In this document: positions 7,982-17,074 of the stretch, piece by piece
Position numbering within the stretch: position 1 is the stretch's first letter
Layout of the letters: each line of letters begins with the position of its first letter
NCBI RefSeq assembly: GCF_024721155.1
Contig: NZ_JAHVAP010000016.1
Span: 1-64,000 of the forward strand
DNA: 64,000 nucleotides
Reading direction: 5' to 3'
DNA from: Mucilaginibacter phenanthrenivorans
Lineage (GTDB): Bacteria > Bacteroidota > Bacteroidia > Sphingobacteriales > Sphingobacteriaceae
Made by a program: the position numbers and the translations under genes
Notes under the pieces: model-generated
The model's database searches: none
What the model saw: the letters and a program-made list of their open reading frames with translations, nothing else
What the model was told of the DNA's origin: nothing

Positions 7982-9232
7982 TCAACCATCCCCTTTCAAC
8001 GCAGCGGCATTCACCGCTGCGTTAAACTCTCCTTCACTCTTCGCTATTACAATGGTAGCAACCCCGTTCCCAATCATATTGGTGATAGCCCGTGCTTCTG
8101 ACATAAACCTATCCACCCCAAATAATATCGCCACCCCTTCAACAGGGATAATTTTTATAGCGGCCAAGGTTGATGTAAGGATAATAAAACCACCACCCGT
8201 TACTGCTGCGGCTCCCTTTGAGGTGATCATCAATATCCCGATAAGCATTACCTGCTGCTCCAGCGTGAGCGGAACATGAAAAACCTGCCCCAGGAATATA
8301 ACTGCCATAGAAAGGTATATGGTTGTACCGTCGAGATTAAAGGAATACCCGGTAGGGATCACCAGCCCAACAACAGATTTTGAGCAGCCGAACTTCTCCA
8401 TTTTATCGATCATGCCGGGTAAGGCGGTTTCGGAGGATGATGTCCCCAGCACAAGCAGGATCTCATCTTTTATAAACTTTAAATACTCCCAGAGGCTGAA
8501 CTTATAAATGCGGCAAATAATGTTAAGCACCACAAAAATGAAAAGGAACATGGTGATATACACCGATGCCATCAAGAGGCCCAAAGGCGCCAGCGTTTTT
8601 ACCCCATAGGTGCTGATGGTGTAGGCCATGCCGCTAAATGCGCCGATTGGCGCTAAACGCATAACCGTACGCATGATATTAAAAAACACCTTCGAAAGCT
8701 TATCAAACAGGTTGATGACCGTTTCACCGGTTTCTCCCATCTTACTTAATCCGAAGCCAAATAATATTGCGAAGAAGAGGATCTGCAAAATATCGCCTTT
8801 GGCAAAGGCATCAAATACGTTTGAGGGGATGATATGGGTTATAAAATCAACCCAATGCATTTCCGCGGCCGCCTTTTGATACGTTGCCAGTTTTGCAGCG
8901 TCGGCTACAGTATGATTTACAAAGCCATCGCCAGGCCGCACTACATTGGCCACTATCACACCGATTACCAAAGCAAAGGTTGAAACTATCTCAAAATATA
9001 ATAAAGCCTTGCCACCCACCCTGCCCACCTTTTTCATATCGCTCATCCCGGCAATACCCAATACAATGGTAAAAAATATGATCGGCGCTATCAGCATTGT
9101 GATCAGGCTGATAAACATTTTGCTGATCGTCTGCGCCGTTGGACCAAAGGATTTAAAGCAAAGGCCTACAACAACGCCCAGCAAAATGGCAACAATTACC
9201 TGGAAATTCAGGTTGAGAAAAAGTTTCTTCAT
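7982..9232 (-). CDS. Dicarboxylate/amino acid:cation symporter (DAACS family)
   Basis: Inner-membrane secondary transporter, 416 residues, taking up C4-dicarboxylates or acidic amino acids with H+ or Na+. Motifs of the family in order: the re-entrant serine loop GTSSSETALP, NLDGTTIY in TM7, and the TM8 signature DRFMSEARAITNMIGN. The last favours the C4-dicarboxylate/proton branch (DctA/GltP-like), although substrate cannot be fixed from sequence. There are about eight TM helices and no signal peptide. It is a single gene, convergent with the secreted protein at 6838. Confidence 0.9.
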   Translation of the reverse strand: MKKLFLNLNFQVIVAILLGVVVGLCFKSFGPTAQTISKMFISLITMLIAPIIFFTIVLGIAGMSDMKKVGRVGGKALLYFEIVSTFALVIGVIVANVVRPGDGFVNHTVADAAKLATYQKAAAEMHWVDFITHIIPSNVFDAFAKGDILQILFFAILFGFGLSKMGETGETVINLFDKLSKVFFNIMRTVMRLAPIGAFSGMAYTISTYGVKTLAPLGLLMASVYITMFLFIFVVLNIICRIYKFSLWEYLKFIKDEILLVLGTSSSETALPGMIDKMEKFGCSKSVVGLVIPTGYSFNLDGTTIYLSMAVIFLGQVFHVPLTLEQQVMLIGILMITSKGAAAVTGGGFIILTSTLAAIKIIPVEGVAILFGVDRFMSEARAITNMIGNGVATIVIAKSEGEFNAAVNAAALKGDG

Positions 9233-9308
9233 CAGTCAATTATACGAATATTCAGCGTGTTATAATAATACCGGGAAGTTTTACGCCGCAGTCATTATGT
9301 TTCAACAA

Positions 9309-9341
9309 AAAAGCTCTCCGGGAAAATCCCGGAGAGCTTTT
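9309..9341 (-). terminator. Strong terminator of the 9359 lipoprotein gene
   Basis: Perfect 15-bp stem (9309-9323 AAAAGCTCTCCGGGA with 9327-9341) with a 3-base loop, 18 bases past the stop on the minus strand and followed by TTTTTTG. A textbook intrinsic terminator; it could also work in the other orientation. Confidence 0.85.
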
Positions 9342-9358
9342 CAATATTTTATATTTCC

Positions 9359-10138
9359 TTATCCTACAACGCCCGTAAGCAGGTTAACGTTGTACGTTTT
9401 GCCGTTGATGGTTATAGAAACTTTATGGCCGCCTAAAAAGGTAATGGTACCAATATAGCTCCAGCTTCCGGTTGTTCCGGTTCCGGTTGTAGTAAAGCTT
9501 GCTGAGCCAGCTACAATGTCGTCCTGGTTTGGATCGAGCACCAATGATGACAGGACGTAACTAAAAGCACGTGTACCGCTTTTCTTTGTTCCGGTTTTAT
9601 AGCTGTAAGTGCCTGCCGACCCCAATGTACCTTTTAGTATTAATTTCGAATTGTTGTCTGCCGGGTTAATAGCCAACAACGACAGATCCTCGTTTATTTT
9701 TGACACCAGCGAGAACGATGCTGTCGACAACGAAATAGTAAGATTATCCTTAGTGGTGTAACCGGTTACCATGTCATTTGTACAACTGAATGCGAAATAT
9801 AAATGCCCCGACACCGAAGCTGTGGTATCGCTGCCCGGATCACTGGTTTCATTTACTGTAGTATCTATAACCAGTCCGCAAAAGGGATTGCTTAAATCGT
9901 GCAACAGTTTACCGTGGCTTTGCTTCACTGCAAGGCCGCCCGGTGCGTCTAAACCCTGGCCTACATTAACGCCGCCATAGCCGCCGAATAAATTTTGTGC
10001 AAGATCAAGCGCAACCTGGCTGCTTACCTGGGCGGGCGTAAGTGCATTGGCGGAAGAGGTGTCGGACTTTTTACAGGCTGTATAAATAACCGCCATGCCC
10101 GCAACAATTGCAATGGAGAGTAAAGTTTTTAATTTCAT
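9359..10138 (-). CDS. Lipoprotein of unknown function, paralogue A
   Basis: A 259-residue lipoprotein. The ATG at 10138 is chosen because it starts a proper lipoprotein signal (MKLKTLLSIAIV, lipobox YTAC followed by KKSD); the longer frame from 10216 would bury it. The mature part is Ser/Thr/Gly-rich and predicted to be all beta. A GGYGG motif lies near residue 52 and the protein ends TITFLGGHKVSI...NVNLLTGVVG. It has the same length as, and matching start, centre and end motifs to, the neighbour at 10332, so the two arose by duplication. Function unknown; outer-membrane location inferred from the lipobox. Confidence 0.65.
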   Translation of the reverse strand: MKLKTLLSIAIVAGMAVIYTACKKSDTSSANALTPAQVSSQVALDLAQNLFGGYGGVNVGQGLDAPGGLAVKQSHGKLLHDLSNPFCGLVIDTTVNETSDPGSDTTASVSGHLYFAFSCTNDMVTGYTTKDNLTISLSTASFSLVSKINEDLSLLAINPADNNSKLILKGTLGSAGTYSYKTGTKKSGTRAFSYVLSSLVLDPNQDDIVAGSASFTTTGTGTTGSWSYIGTITFLGGHKVSITINGKTYNVNLLTGVVG

Positions 10139-10273
10139 GGATAAGGATTTTTTGTGATAAAATTTAATTGGGTATTGTTTGTGCCCCTTATACGTAAAGA
10201 TCGGAATAAAGTTCAATTTTCGGCAGTAAAAGTTACATATCTAAGTAGCTCATTTTTTGGACGAACGGCCAAC

Positions 10274-10306
10274 AAAAAAGCTCCCCGCGGTAATACCGCA
10301 GGAAGC
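10274..10306 (-). terminator. Terminator of the 10332 lipoprotein gene
   Basis: Stem AGCTCCCCGCGGTA/CCGCAGGAAGCT with two mismatches, followed on the minus strand by TTTTTTGTTGG. It separates the two paralogous lipoprotein genes, so each has its own transcript end. Confidence 0.8.
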
Positions 10307-10331
10307 TCCATATAACTATTTAAAAACTGTA

Positions 10332-11111
10332 TTAAGCTGGGGTTACTGCACCTGTAAGAAGGTCGATAAGGTATACCTTGCTTAAGAAGGTCATTTTAGC
10401 CTTGTGGTTACCCAGGTAAACAATGGTACCGCTGTAATCCCATGCAATACCCTTGGTGCTTAGCCCTTTTGATTCAAAAGTTGCAGTACCGTCGGTTATA
10501 TCGTAATTGTCATCAGCATGGATATACAGGCCCTTGAAGGTATATATATTATGTACAAAAGTTGAGCTCTTTGGCTTGTTGGTATAGCTAAAATCAGCCC
10601 ATGATTTCAAAGTTCCGTCTAACGAAAAATTTGAGTTATTACTGTTTAAGCCGCGTACCTTATAATTCTGAGTAACTAAGAAAACGAACGCATAACCAGG
10701 TCCCTTTCCGGCTGTAGCTATTGAATCTGCAAGATTGTAACCTGTGGTTTTGTTATTGCTGCAAAAGAAGGTATAATTAACGCTTCCAATTGTTTCTGAT
10801 TTAAGCGTATCACCCTGGTTAAATTTAACATCAAGGCTGTTGTCTATATAAAAGCCGCAACCTATTGCGCTTTGTGTTTTAAGCTTTGGTGCCGCAGATG
10901 TAAGAACTGTGTTGGCTGCAACGCCATCCTTAATGCTTGCGCCGCCGTATGCCCCTGATAATGATTGAACAAGATTTGTGGCAATAGCTACACTTGCTTC
11001 GTCAGCAGTGGTTTGGGTCTTAGCCGGTGCATTTTCCGTTTTTTTACACGCCGAATAAAATAATGCCACAGCCATTAGTAATGGCAGCGCGCTGCGTAGG
11101 TTTGGTTTCAT
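10332..11111 (-). CDS. Lipoprotein of unknown function, paralogue B
   Basis: A 259-residue lipoprotein with signal MKPNLRSALPLLMAVALF and lipobox YSAC followed by KKTE. It resembles the downstream gene (9359-10138): the early GAYGG motif, a mid-protein Cys-containing strand (YTFFCSNNKTTGYN against YFAFSCTNDMVTGYT), and a C terminus GTIVYLGNHKAK...YLIDLLTGAV. Each gene has its own terminator, so the pair may be expressed differently. No function can be assigned. Transcription begins in the region shared with divergent leuS. Confidence 0.65.
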   Translation of the reverse strand: MKPNLRSALPLLMAVALFYSACKKTENAPAKTQTTADEASVAIATNLVQSLSGAYGGASIKDGVAANTVLTSAAPKLKTQSAIGCGFYIDNSLDVKFNQGDTLKSETIGSVNYTFFCSNNKTTGYNLADSIATAGKGPGYAFVFLVTQNYKVRGLNSNNSNFSLDGTLKSWADFSYTNKPKSSTFVHNIYTFKGLYIHADDNYDITDGTATFESKGLSTKGIAWDYSGTIVYLGNHKAKMTFLSKVYLIDLLTGAVTPA

Positions 11112-11453
11112 ATTGGTTTGAGATTTGGTTTGAATAATTTATCGAATTAAACCTACACATTTGAGAACGACAATTATAAATTATTTGTAAAAAAAGTTAT
11201 TCAATACTTAATAATTATAACTTTTAACTACCAGATAACTAATACTTTATAATTGAGCAACATCGCCAAAAATTCCTCTTAGAGTTAAATACACTTACTT
11301 GACACGACCCGCATATTTGAAAAAAATATTTTTAGGCCGATAATAATTTCACCACCACCTAAATTGACACCGCTTTTTACAACTTCGCATTACCTTTACA
11401 GCCCTTACAACTAATTTTCTTAATTTCGCAGCCTCATACGCGTAAATAATAAA
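11112..11453. other. 342-base divergent promoter region
   Basis: AT-rich, no gene seen. For leuS a possible promoter is TTGACA at 11364 with TACCTTTA at 11391-11398, but the spacing is long (24 bases) and the -7 box lacks its final G. A second TTGACA lies near 11300. The half nearest 11112 should hold the promoter of the lipoprotein gene, but no clear TAnnTTTG was found there. Confidence 0.35.
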
Positions 11454-14258
11454 ATGGACTATCAATTTAAGGATATAGAAAAAAAGTGGCAAAAGTTTTG
11501 GGCTGATAACCAGACCTTCAAGGCTGAGGATAAAACCACCAAACCCAAGTATTATGTACTGGATATGTTCCCCTACCCTTCAGGTGCCGGGCTGCATGTT
11601 GGCCATCCGCTAGGCTATATCGCTTCTGATATTTTTTCACGCTATAAAAGGCTGAAGGGCTTTAACGTGCTGCACCCTATGGGTTACGATAGTTTTGGTC
11701 TTCCGGCCGAGCAATATGCCATTCAAACAGGTCAGCACCCAGCCATAACAACTGAAGCTAATATTGCCACCTACCGCCGCCAGCTGGACCAAATAGGTTT
11801 TTCGTTCGACTGGAGCCGCGAAGTGCGCACCAGTTCGCCCGATTATTATAAATGGACGCAGTGGATCTTTATGCAGCTGTTTAATAGCTGGTACAATAAA
11901 GATGCTGATAAAGCGGAAAGTATTGACAAGCTGGTTAAACATTTTGAGCAAAACGGATCGATTGGAATAAACGCCGTATGTGATGACGAGATCTTAAGCT
12001 TTAGTGCTGAAGAATGGAAGGCGATGAGCAATCAGGATCAGCAGGCTGAACTTTTAAAATACCGCCTTACCTACCTGCGCGAAAGCACCGTAAACTGGTG
12101 TGCCGCGTTGGGTACCGTATTGGCAAACGACGAGGTAAAGGACGGCTTTAGCGAGCGCGGCGGATACCCTGTTGAGCAAAAGAAAATGATGCAGTGGAGC
12201 ATGCGCATTACCGCCTATGCCGATCGCCTGTTAAAAGGCCTTGACACCATTGACTGGCCGGAACCTTTGAAGGAAATGCAAAGGAACTGGATTGGTAAAA
12301 GCGTGGGTGCGCTTGTCAGATTTCAACTTGAGAAAGAAACTAATCTCCAGTCTCTAAACACTAATCACTACATAGAGGTATTTACTACAAGGGCTGACAC
12401 GATCTTTGGTACTACATTTTTAGTATTAGCACCCGAGCATGAGCTGGTGACTTCATTAACTACGCCGGAACAAAAAGATGATATTGAAGCCTACATCGCG
12501 CAAGCAAAAAAGAAATCGGAACTGGAAAGGATGGCTGACGCCAAGACCGTTTCGGGTGCTTTTACCGGAAGTTTTGCATTGAACCCTATTAATGGCGAGA
12601 AGGTGCAGATCTGGATTGCGGATTATGTTTTGGCAGGATACGGAACCGGCGCTGTGATGGCTGTACCATCGGGCGATCAACGTGATTACCTGTTTGCAAA
12701 GCATTATAATTTGCCGATAATCCCGATCATCGACATACAAAAAATTGAGACTGAAGCCGACCCAACCAAGGAAGGACGTTATATAAACTCTGGGTTTATA
12801 AATGGCTTAACTTATAAGGAAGCTACTACTGCCGTAATTGCCAAACTGGAAGACATTGGCGCAGGCAAGGCGAAGGTAAACTTCAGGATGCGCGACGCCA
12901 TATTTGGCCGCCAGCGGTATTGGGGCGAGCCTGTACCCGTTTATTTTAAGGATGAGCTCCCTTATTTAATTGAAGAAAAGGACCTGCCTTTGGTATTGCC
13001 GGAAGTGGATAAATATTTGCCAACTGAAGATGGTGAACCGCCATTGGCTAGAGCAAAGGACTGGAACTACAATGGCTTTGAATATGAATTAAGCACCATG
13101 CCCGGCTGGGCAGGCAGCAGCTGGTACTGGTACCGGTATATGGATGCCCATAACGATGCAGAATTTGCTTCGAAGGAAGCCATTGAATACTGGAAGGATG
13201 TCGACCTTTACATAGGTGGTAGCGAACATGCGACGGGCCACTTGTTGTATAGCCGTTTCTGGAATAAGTTTATGAAGGATCTTGATCTTGTTGTTGAGGA
13301 AGAGCCATTTAAAAAGCTGATTAACCAGGGGATGATCCAGGGGCGCAGTAACTTTGTGTATCGCTTGATTGATGAAGAAGGCAGAGCAACAAACACCCTG
13401 ATATCGCATGGGTTAATTAAGCAATACAAAACATCACCGTTACATGTGGATGTTAATATTGTTGACAACGAAGTACTTAACATCAATAAATTCAAAGAGT
13501 GGCGCCCTGAATATGCCGATGCAGAGTTCATCCTCGAAAACGGCAAATACATCTGCGGTGTTGAAGTTGAAAAAATGTCGAAATCAAAATTCAACGTGGT
13601 TAATCCCGATGATTTGATTGAGCGTTACGGTGCTGATACCTTGCGGATGTACGAGATGTTTTTAGGTCCGCTTGAACAAAGCAAGCCATGGAACACCAAC
13701 GGTATTGAGGGTGTATTTAAATTCCTGCGTAAATTCTGGAGGTTATTCCATAATGATGCCTGGGAATTCAGCGTATCAACCAATGGGCCGTCAAAAGCTG
13801 AGCTGAAATCATTGCACAAAATCATCCGTAAGGTTGAGGAAGATGTAGAGCGATTTTCGTTTAATACCTCTGTGTCTAGCTTTATGATAGCGGTAAACGA
13901 ACTTACAGATCTGAAGTCAAACAATAAGGCAGTGTTGCAAGATTTGGTTGTGATCCTTTCACCCTATGCCCCACACATCTGCGAGGAACTATGGACATTG
14001 CTGGGCAACGAAGCGGGAACACTATCATACACAGCGTTCCCTAAATTTAACCCGGCGTATTTGGTGGAGGACGACTTTGCTTACCCAATTTCGATAAACG
14101 GCAAAACAAAACTGAACCTCAATATGCCGTTAAGCCTGGAGCCTGCGGATATTGAAGCCATAGTTTTAGCCAGTGCCGATGTTCAAAAATACCTTGACAA
14201 TAAAACCCCAAGGAAGGTAATTGTTGTGAAGGGAAGAATTGTGAATATTGTGCTGTAA
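11454..14258 (+). CDS. leuS: Leucine-tRNA ligase
   Basis: Charges tRNA-Leu with leucine. It has 934 residues, typical for Bacteroidota and longer than the E. coli enzyme. The class I signatures are HVGH (residues 48-51, in YPSGAGLHVGH) and KMSKS (707-711). The CP1 editing domain lies between the catalytic halves (FTTRADTIFGTTF and GTGAVMAVPSGDQRD), so editing should work. At residues about 295-306, entering the editing domain, there is an unusual NLQSLNTNH stretch encoded by a sequence nearly identical to an intergenic repeat (see the repeat at 12339). The C-terminal anticodon-binding domain is complete. Confidence 0.97.
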   Translation: MDYQFKDIEKKWQKFWADNQTFKAEDKTTKPKYYVLDMFPYPSGAGLHVGHPLGYIASDIFSRYKRLKGFNVLHPMGYDSFGLPAEQYAIQTGQHPAITTEANIATYRRQLDQIGFSFDWSREVRTSSPDYYKWTQWIFMQLFNSWYNKDADKAESIDKLVKHFEQNGSIGINAVCDDEILSFSAEEWKAMSNQDQQAELLKYRLTYLRESTVNWCAALGTVLANDEVKDGFSERGGYPVEQKKMMQWSMRITAYADRLLKGLDTIDWPEPLKEMQRNWIGKSVGALVRFQLEKETNLQSLNTNHYIEVFTTRADTIFGTTFLVLAPEHELVTSLTTPEQKDDIEAYIAQAKKKSELERMADAKTVSGAFTGSFALNPINGEKVQIWIADYVLAGYGTGAVMAVPSGDQRDYLFAKHYNLPIIPIIDIQKIETEADPTKEGRYINSGFINGLTYKEATTAVIAKLEDIGAGKAKVNFRMRDAIFGRQRYWGEPVPVYFKDELPYLIEEKDLPLVLPEVDKYLPTEDGEPPLARAKDWNYNGFEYELSTMPGWAGSSWYWYRYMDAHNDAEFASKEAIEYWKDVDLYIGGSEHATGHLLYSRFWNKFMKDLDLVVEEEPFKKLINQGMIQGRSNFVYRLIDEEGRATNTLISHGLIKQYKTSPLHVDVNIVDNEVLNINKFKEWRPEYADAEFILENGKYICGVEVEKMSKSKFNVVNPDDLIERYGADTLRMYEMFLGPLEQSKPWNTNGIEGVFKFLRKFWRLFHNDAWEFSVSTNGPSKAELKSLHKIIRKVEEDVERFSFNTSVSSFMIAVNELTDLKSNNKAVLQDLVVILSPYAPHICEELWTLLGNEAGTLSYTAFPKFNPAYLVEDDFAYPISINGKTKLNLNMPLSLEPADIEAIVLASADVQKYLDNKTPRKVIVVKGRIVNIVL
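12339..12370 (+). repeat. Intergenic-type word repeat inside leuS
   Basis: ACTAATCTCCAGTCTCTAAA then CACTAATCACTA matches the intergenic string at 32201-32235 (ACTAATCTCTAACCTCTGG then TCTCTAATCACTA) apart from a short gap and a few substitutions. Related words occur at 26481, 40010 and 48100. Here it is in frame and encodes about 11 residues. Confidence 0.6.
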
Positions 14259-14306
14259 AACTCGATCATCATGCTGAAATAAATTCAGCATTACAATGTT
14301 ATTCAA

Positions 14307-14330
14307 GAGGCGCAAAGCATTGCGCCTCTA
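14307..14330. terminator. Hairpin downstream of leuS
   Basis: Perfect 10-bp stem AGAGGCGCAA/TTGCGCCTCT with loop AGCA. A smaller hairpin ATGCTGAA/TTCAGCAT precedes it at about 14270-14290. Neither has a T-tract, so both may be members of the GAGACGCAA-type repeat family rather than intrinsic terminators. Confidence 0.4.
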
Positions 14331-14458
14331 CACTTTGTGTAAATCACACACATCGCTTTGCAACTAATTTGTTACAGTTATAGCCCGTTGTAAAATAATC
14401 AGCTATAGCTTGTAACATTTGAACTATTTTCGCCTCCAATTACAAAAATCATCAAAAA

Positions 14459-16954
14459 ATGAAACGTTTTTACATAATTATAGTAATATTATGCTCTTTT
14501 TTCACCGCTCATGCCCAACTGGGTGTAGGCGGTGGCGGCTCGTCAATTGTCGGAAAGATTTCCGGTAATCTGATCGACTCGATTTCAAAAAAACCAATGG
14601 ATTATGCTTCTGTAGGTCTGTACCACAGTAATGGTAAGTCCCCTATTACCGGTGTAATTACCGACGAAAAAGGAAATTTCAGACTTGACAACGTTAAGCC
14701 AGGCAGCTACAAATTAGTGATCACCTTTATCGGTTATCCTGACAAAATTATTGACCCTGTAGTAACCACTGCCGGAAAACCCGATAAAAATTTAGGTGTG
14801 TTATCTGTGTCTCCGGGAGCGCATACGCTTAAAGAAGTTACGGTTACGGGTCAAAGCGCTTTAATTGAAAACAGGATTGATAAGATTGTTTATAATGCTG
14901 AAAAAGACATAACGGCCGCCGGTGGCAACGCAACAGATTTATTAGGAAAAGTACCGCTGGTTACCGTAGATATTAACGGTAACGTATCGGTACGCGGTGA
15001 TGCCAACGTGCGTGTGCTGATCAATGGCAAACCGTCCGGCGCGACTTCAACCAGTCTCTCTGATGTGTTGAAAGCTATCCCCGCTTCGCAAATTAAAAGC
15101 ATCGAAGTTATTACTTCACCGTCGGCAAAATATGATGCGGAAGGTTCGGCAGGTATCATCAATATAATCACTAAATCGAAAAATGTTTCGGGTGTGAGCG
15201 GATCGGTGAGCGCTGCTGTTGGTACAAGACAAAACAATGGTAACTTCAACCTTAACTACAACAAAAACCGTTTTAATTTTTCGGCCAACATAGGCGGTAA
15301 TTTAACATGGCCACAAAATTCGATTACCAGCTTCGATCAGCAGATCGATCTTGATACCATTCATACGCATACCACCAGCAATGGTACCAGCCGGGTTACC
15401 CGACATGCTACTAACAGTTCTGTGACTGCCGGCTATGAGTTCAATGCGTTTAACAGCATCAGTTCATCGTTCAAGCTATTGGACTTTAATTTCAACACAA
15501 ATGGCAATACGTCGATTCAGTCTGTAACTCCTTATGAGAACCACCTGATGCAGCATAATGAGTTCAGTAACTTTGACTGGAACTTTGATTATACCCATAA
15601 GTATAAATTGGAAGGCGAAGAACTTGACCTGTCTACCCAATGGAGCCATGGCAGCGGGACAACCAACTTTACCAACACTTATACGGCTGTTTTTAATGAT
15701 ATTCAAAATAACCTGAACGGTAAAAACAATGAATACACCATTCAGGCGGATTATACCCTGCCTATCAGCAAAACTTTAAAACTGGAAGCTGGTGGTAAAA
15801 GCATTTTCAGGAGAATAAACAGTACGTCAAACTATTATGACGACACCAATAATTCCGGCGATTTTACATTTGATCCCTTGCTGTCAAACGTTTACAAGTA
15901 CAATCAAAACGTATTTGCAGGCTACACCGTGTTTACTATCACGCTGCCAAAGAAATGGTCTGTTTTAGCGGGTGTAAGAGACGAGAACACAGATATTAAA
16001 GGCGAACCAATTAATGCCTCACAAGACCTCTCTACATTCAACCAGAGCTATAATACATTTGTACCAAGCTTAACTATTCAAAAGGCACTTAATGCCAAGC
16101 AAACTATTAAGCTAGCTTACAGCAAACGTATAACCCGCCCAAGCTTACAGTTCCTAAATCCGTTTGTAAACCAGGTTAATATTCAAAGCCAAACCCAGGG
16201 TAATCCAACATTAAACCCGGAAGTTTCACAGACCGTTGAACTGGATTACAACGCTTTTATCGGTACATCAATATTAAACCTTTCAGGTTATTACAAACAT
16301 ACCAACAACCTCATTGAAAACATTGCCAAACCAATATCAGTAGTGGTTGACGGTATAGCACAGGGCGGTACATTAACTACTTACCAAAATATCGGTAGCA
16401 ATAACTCAATTGGCGGCAGCGTTTTCGGAACCATTAATCCATTTAAAGCCTTAACTATTATAATGAGTATTAATGCCTACACTTATAAACCGGACCCTTC
16501 TGGGGTGTTCCATCTTGATCAAACTCAAAATGGCACTTATATCCAGTATAGTGGCTTCGCACGTGCTAGCTTAACCTTGCCGAATGATTATGTTGCAGAA
16601 GTATTCACTTTCGGCAGTTCTTCAAAACATACTATTCAAGGTACAACCCCAACATTCAGTATATTTGGTATAGGCGCTAAAAAACAATTCATGGAAAAGA
16701 GACTTGCACTGGGTCTAAATGCCATTCAGCCTTTCAGCGAATACAAGAGTTTCAACTCAAAGCTGGAAAGCCCGGGATTTAAACAATCCAGCAGCTTCCA
16801 GATGCCATTCCGCTCGTTTGGTATCACTTTTAGCTACACTTTTGGTAAGTTAAGCTTTAGCAACCCAACTCAGTCTAAAAAAGGCGTTAATAACGATGAC
16901 TTAAAACAAGGCGACCAGGGTGGTGGCGGCGCTCCGGCCGGTGGCGGCAGATAA
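14459..16954 (+). CDS. TonB-dependent receptor-like outer-membrane beta-barrel protein
   Basis: Outer-membrane protein of 831 residues. Signal peptide MKRFYIIIVILCSFFTAHAQ. A carboxypeptidase-regulatory-like domain (about 33-110, with GVITDEKGNFRLDNVKPGSYKL) is followed by a plug domain (about 120-230, with DLLGKVPLVTVDINGNVSVRG and VLINGKPSG). A barrel of the OMP_b-brl_3 type runs to residue about 805. The C terminus is a Gly-rich extension (GGGGAPAGGGR) past the last aromatic strand, which is unusual for a barrel end. No SusD-type partner is adjacent, so it is not a classical SusCD pair. Substrate unknown; a strong terminator follows. Confidence 0.85.
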   Translation: MKRFYIIIVILCSFFTAHAQLGVGGGGSSIVGKISGNLIDSISKKPMDYASVGLYHSNGKSPITGVITDEKGNFRLDNVKPGSYKLVITFIGYPDKIIDPVVTTAGKPDKNLGVLSVSPGAHTLKEVTVTGQSALIENRIDKIVYNAEKDITAAGGNATDLLGKVPLVTVDINGNVSVRGDANVRVLINGKPSGATSTSLSDVLKAIPASQIKSIEVITSPSAKYDAEGSAGIINIITKSKNVSGVSGSVSAAVGTRQNNGNFNLNYNKNRFNFSANIGGNLTWPQNSITSFDQQIDLDTIHTHTTSNGTSRVTRHATNSSVTAGYEFNAFNSISSSFKLLDFNFNTNGNTSIQSVTPYENHLMQHNEFSNFDWNFDYTHKYKLEGEELDLSTQWSHGSGTTNFTNTYTAVFNDIQNNLNGKNNEYTIQADYTLPISKTLKLEAGGKSIFRRINSTSNYYDDTNNSGDFTFDPLLSNVYKYNQNVFAGYTVFTITLPKKWSVLAGVRDENTDIKGEPINASQDLSTFNQSYNTFVPSLTIQKALNAKQTIKLAYSKRITRPSLQFLNPFVNQVNIQSQTQGNPTLNPEVSQTVELDYNAFIGTSILNLSGYYKHTNNLIENIAKPISVVVDGIAQGGTLTTYQNIGSNNSIGGSVFGTINPFKALTIIMSINAYTYKPDPSGVFHLDQTQNGTYIQYSGFARASLTLPNDYVAEVFTFGSSSKHTIQGTTPTFSIFGIGAKKQFMEKRLALGLNAIQPFSEYKSFNSKLESPGFKQSSSFQMPFRSFGITFSYTFGKLSFSNPTQSKKGVNNDDLKQGDQGGGGAPAGGGR

Positions 16955-16986
16955 TTTGCCCTTAATTCTACAATAAATATATAGGA

Positions 16987-17014
16987 GCCTCTGCCAAATT
17001 GCAGAGGCTTTTTT
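16987..17014 (+). terminator. Intrinsic terminator of the TonB-receptor-like gene
   Basis: Perfect 8-bp GC-rich stem GCCTCTGC/GCAGAGGC (16987-16994 with 17001-17008), 6-base loop, followed by TTTTTT at 17009. Confidence 0.9.
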
Positions 17015-17074
17015 AATGCATTAACGGTATCGGAAACTGATAAAGATTTCTTTTTATATTTGATAAATCAAACA

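Noticed and set aside
13208..13594. Minus-strand open frame of 128 codons within leuS
   Set aside because: Antisense shadow of a conserved housekeeping gene.
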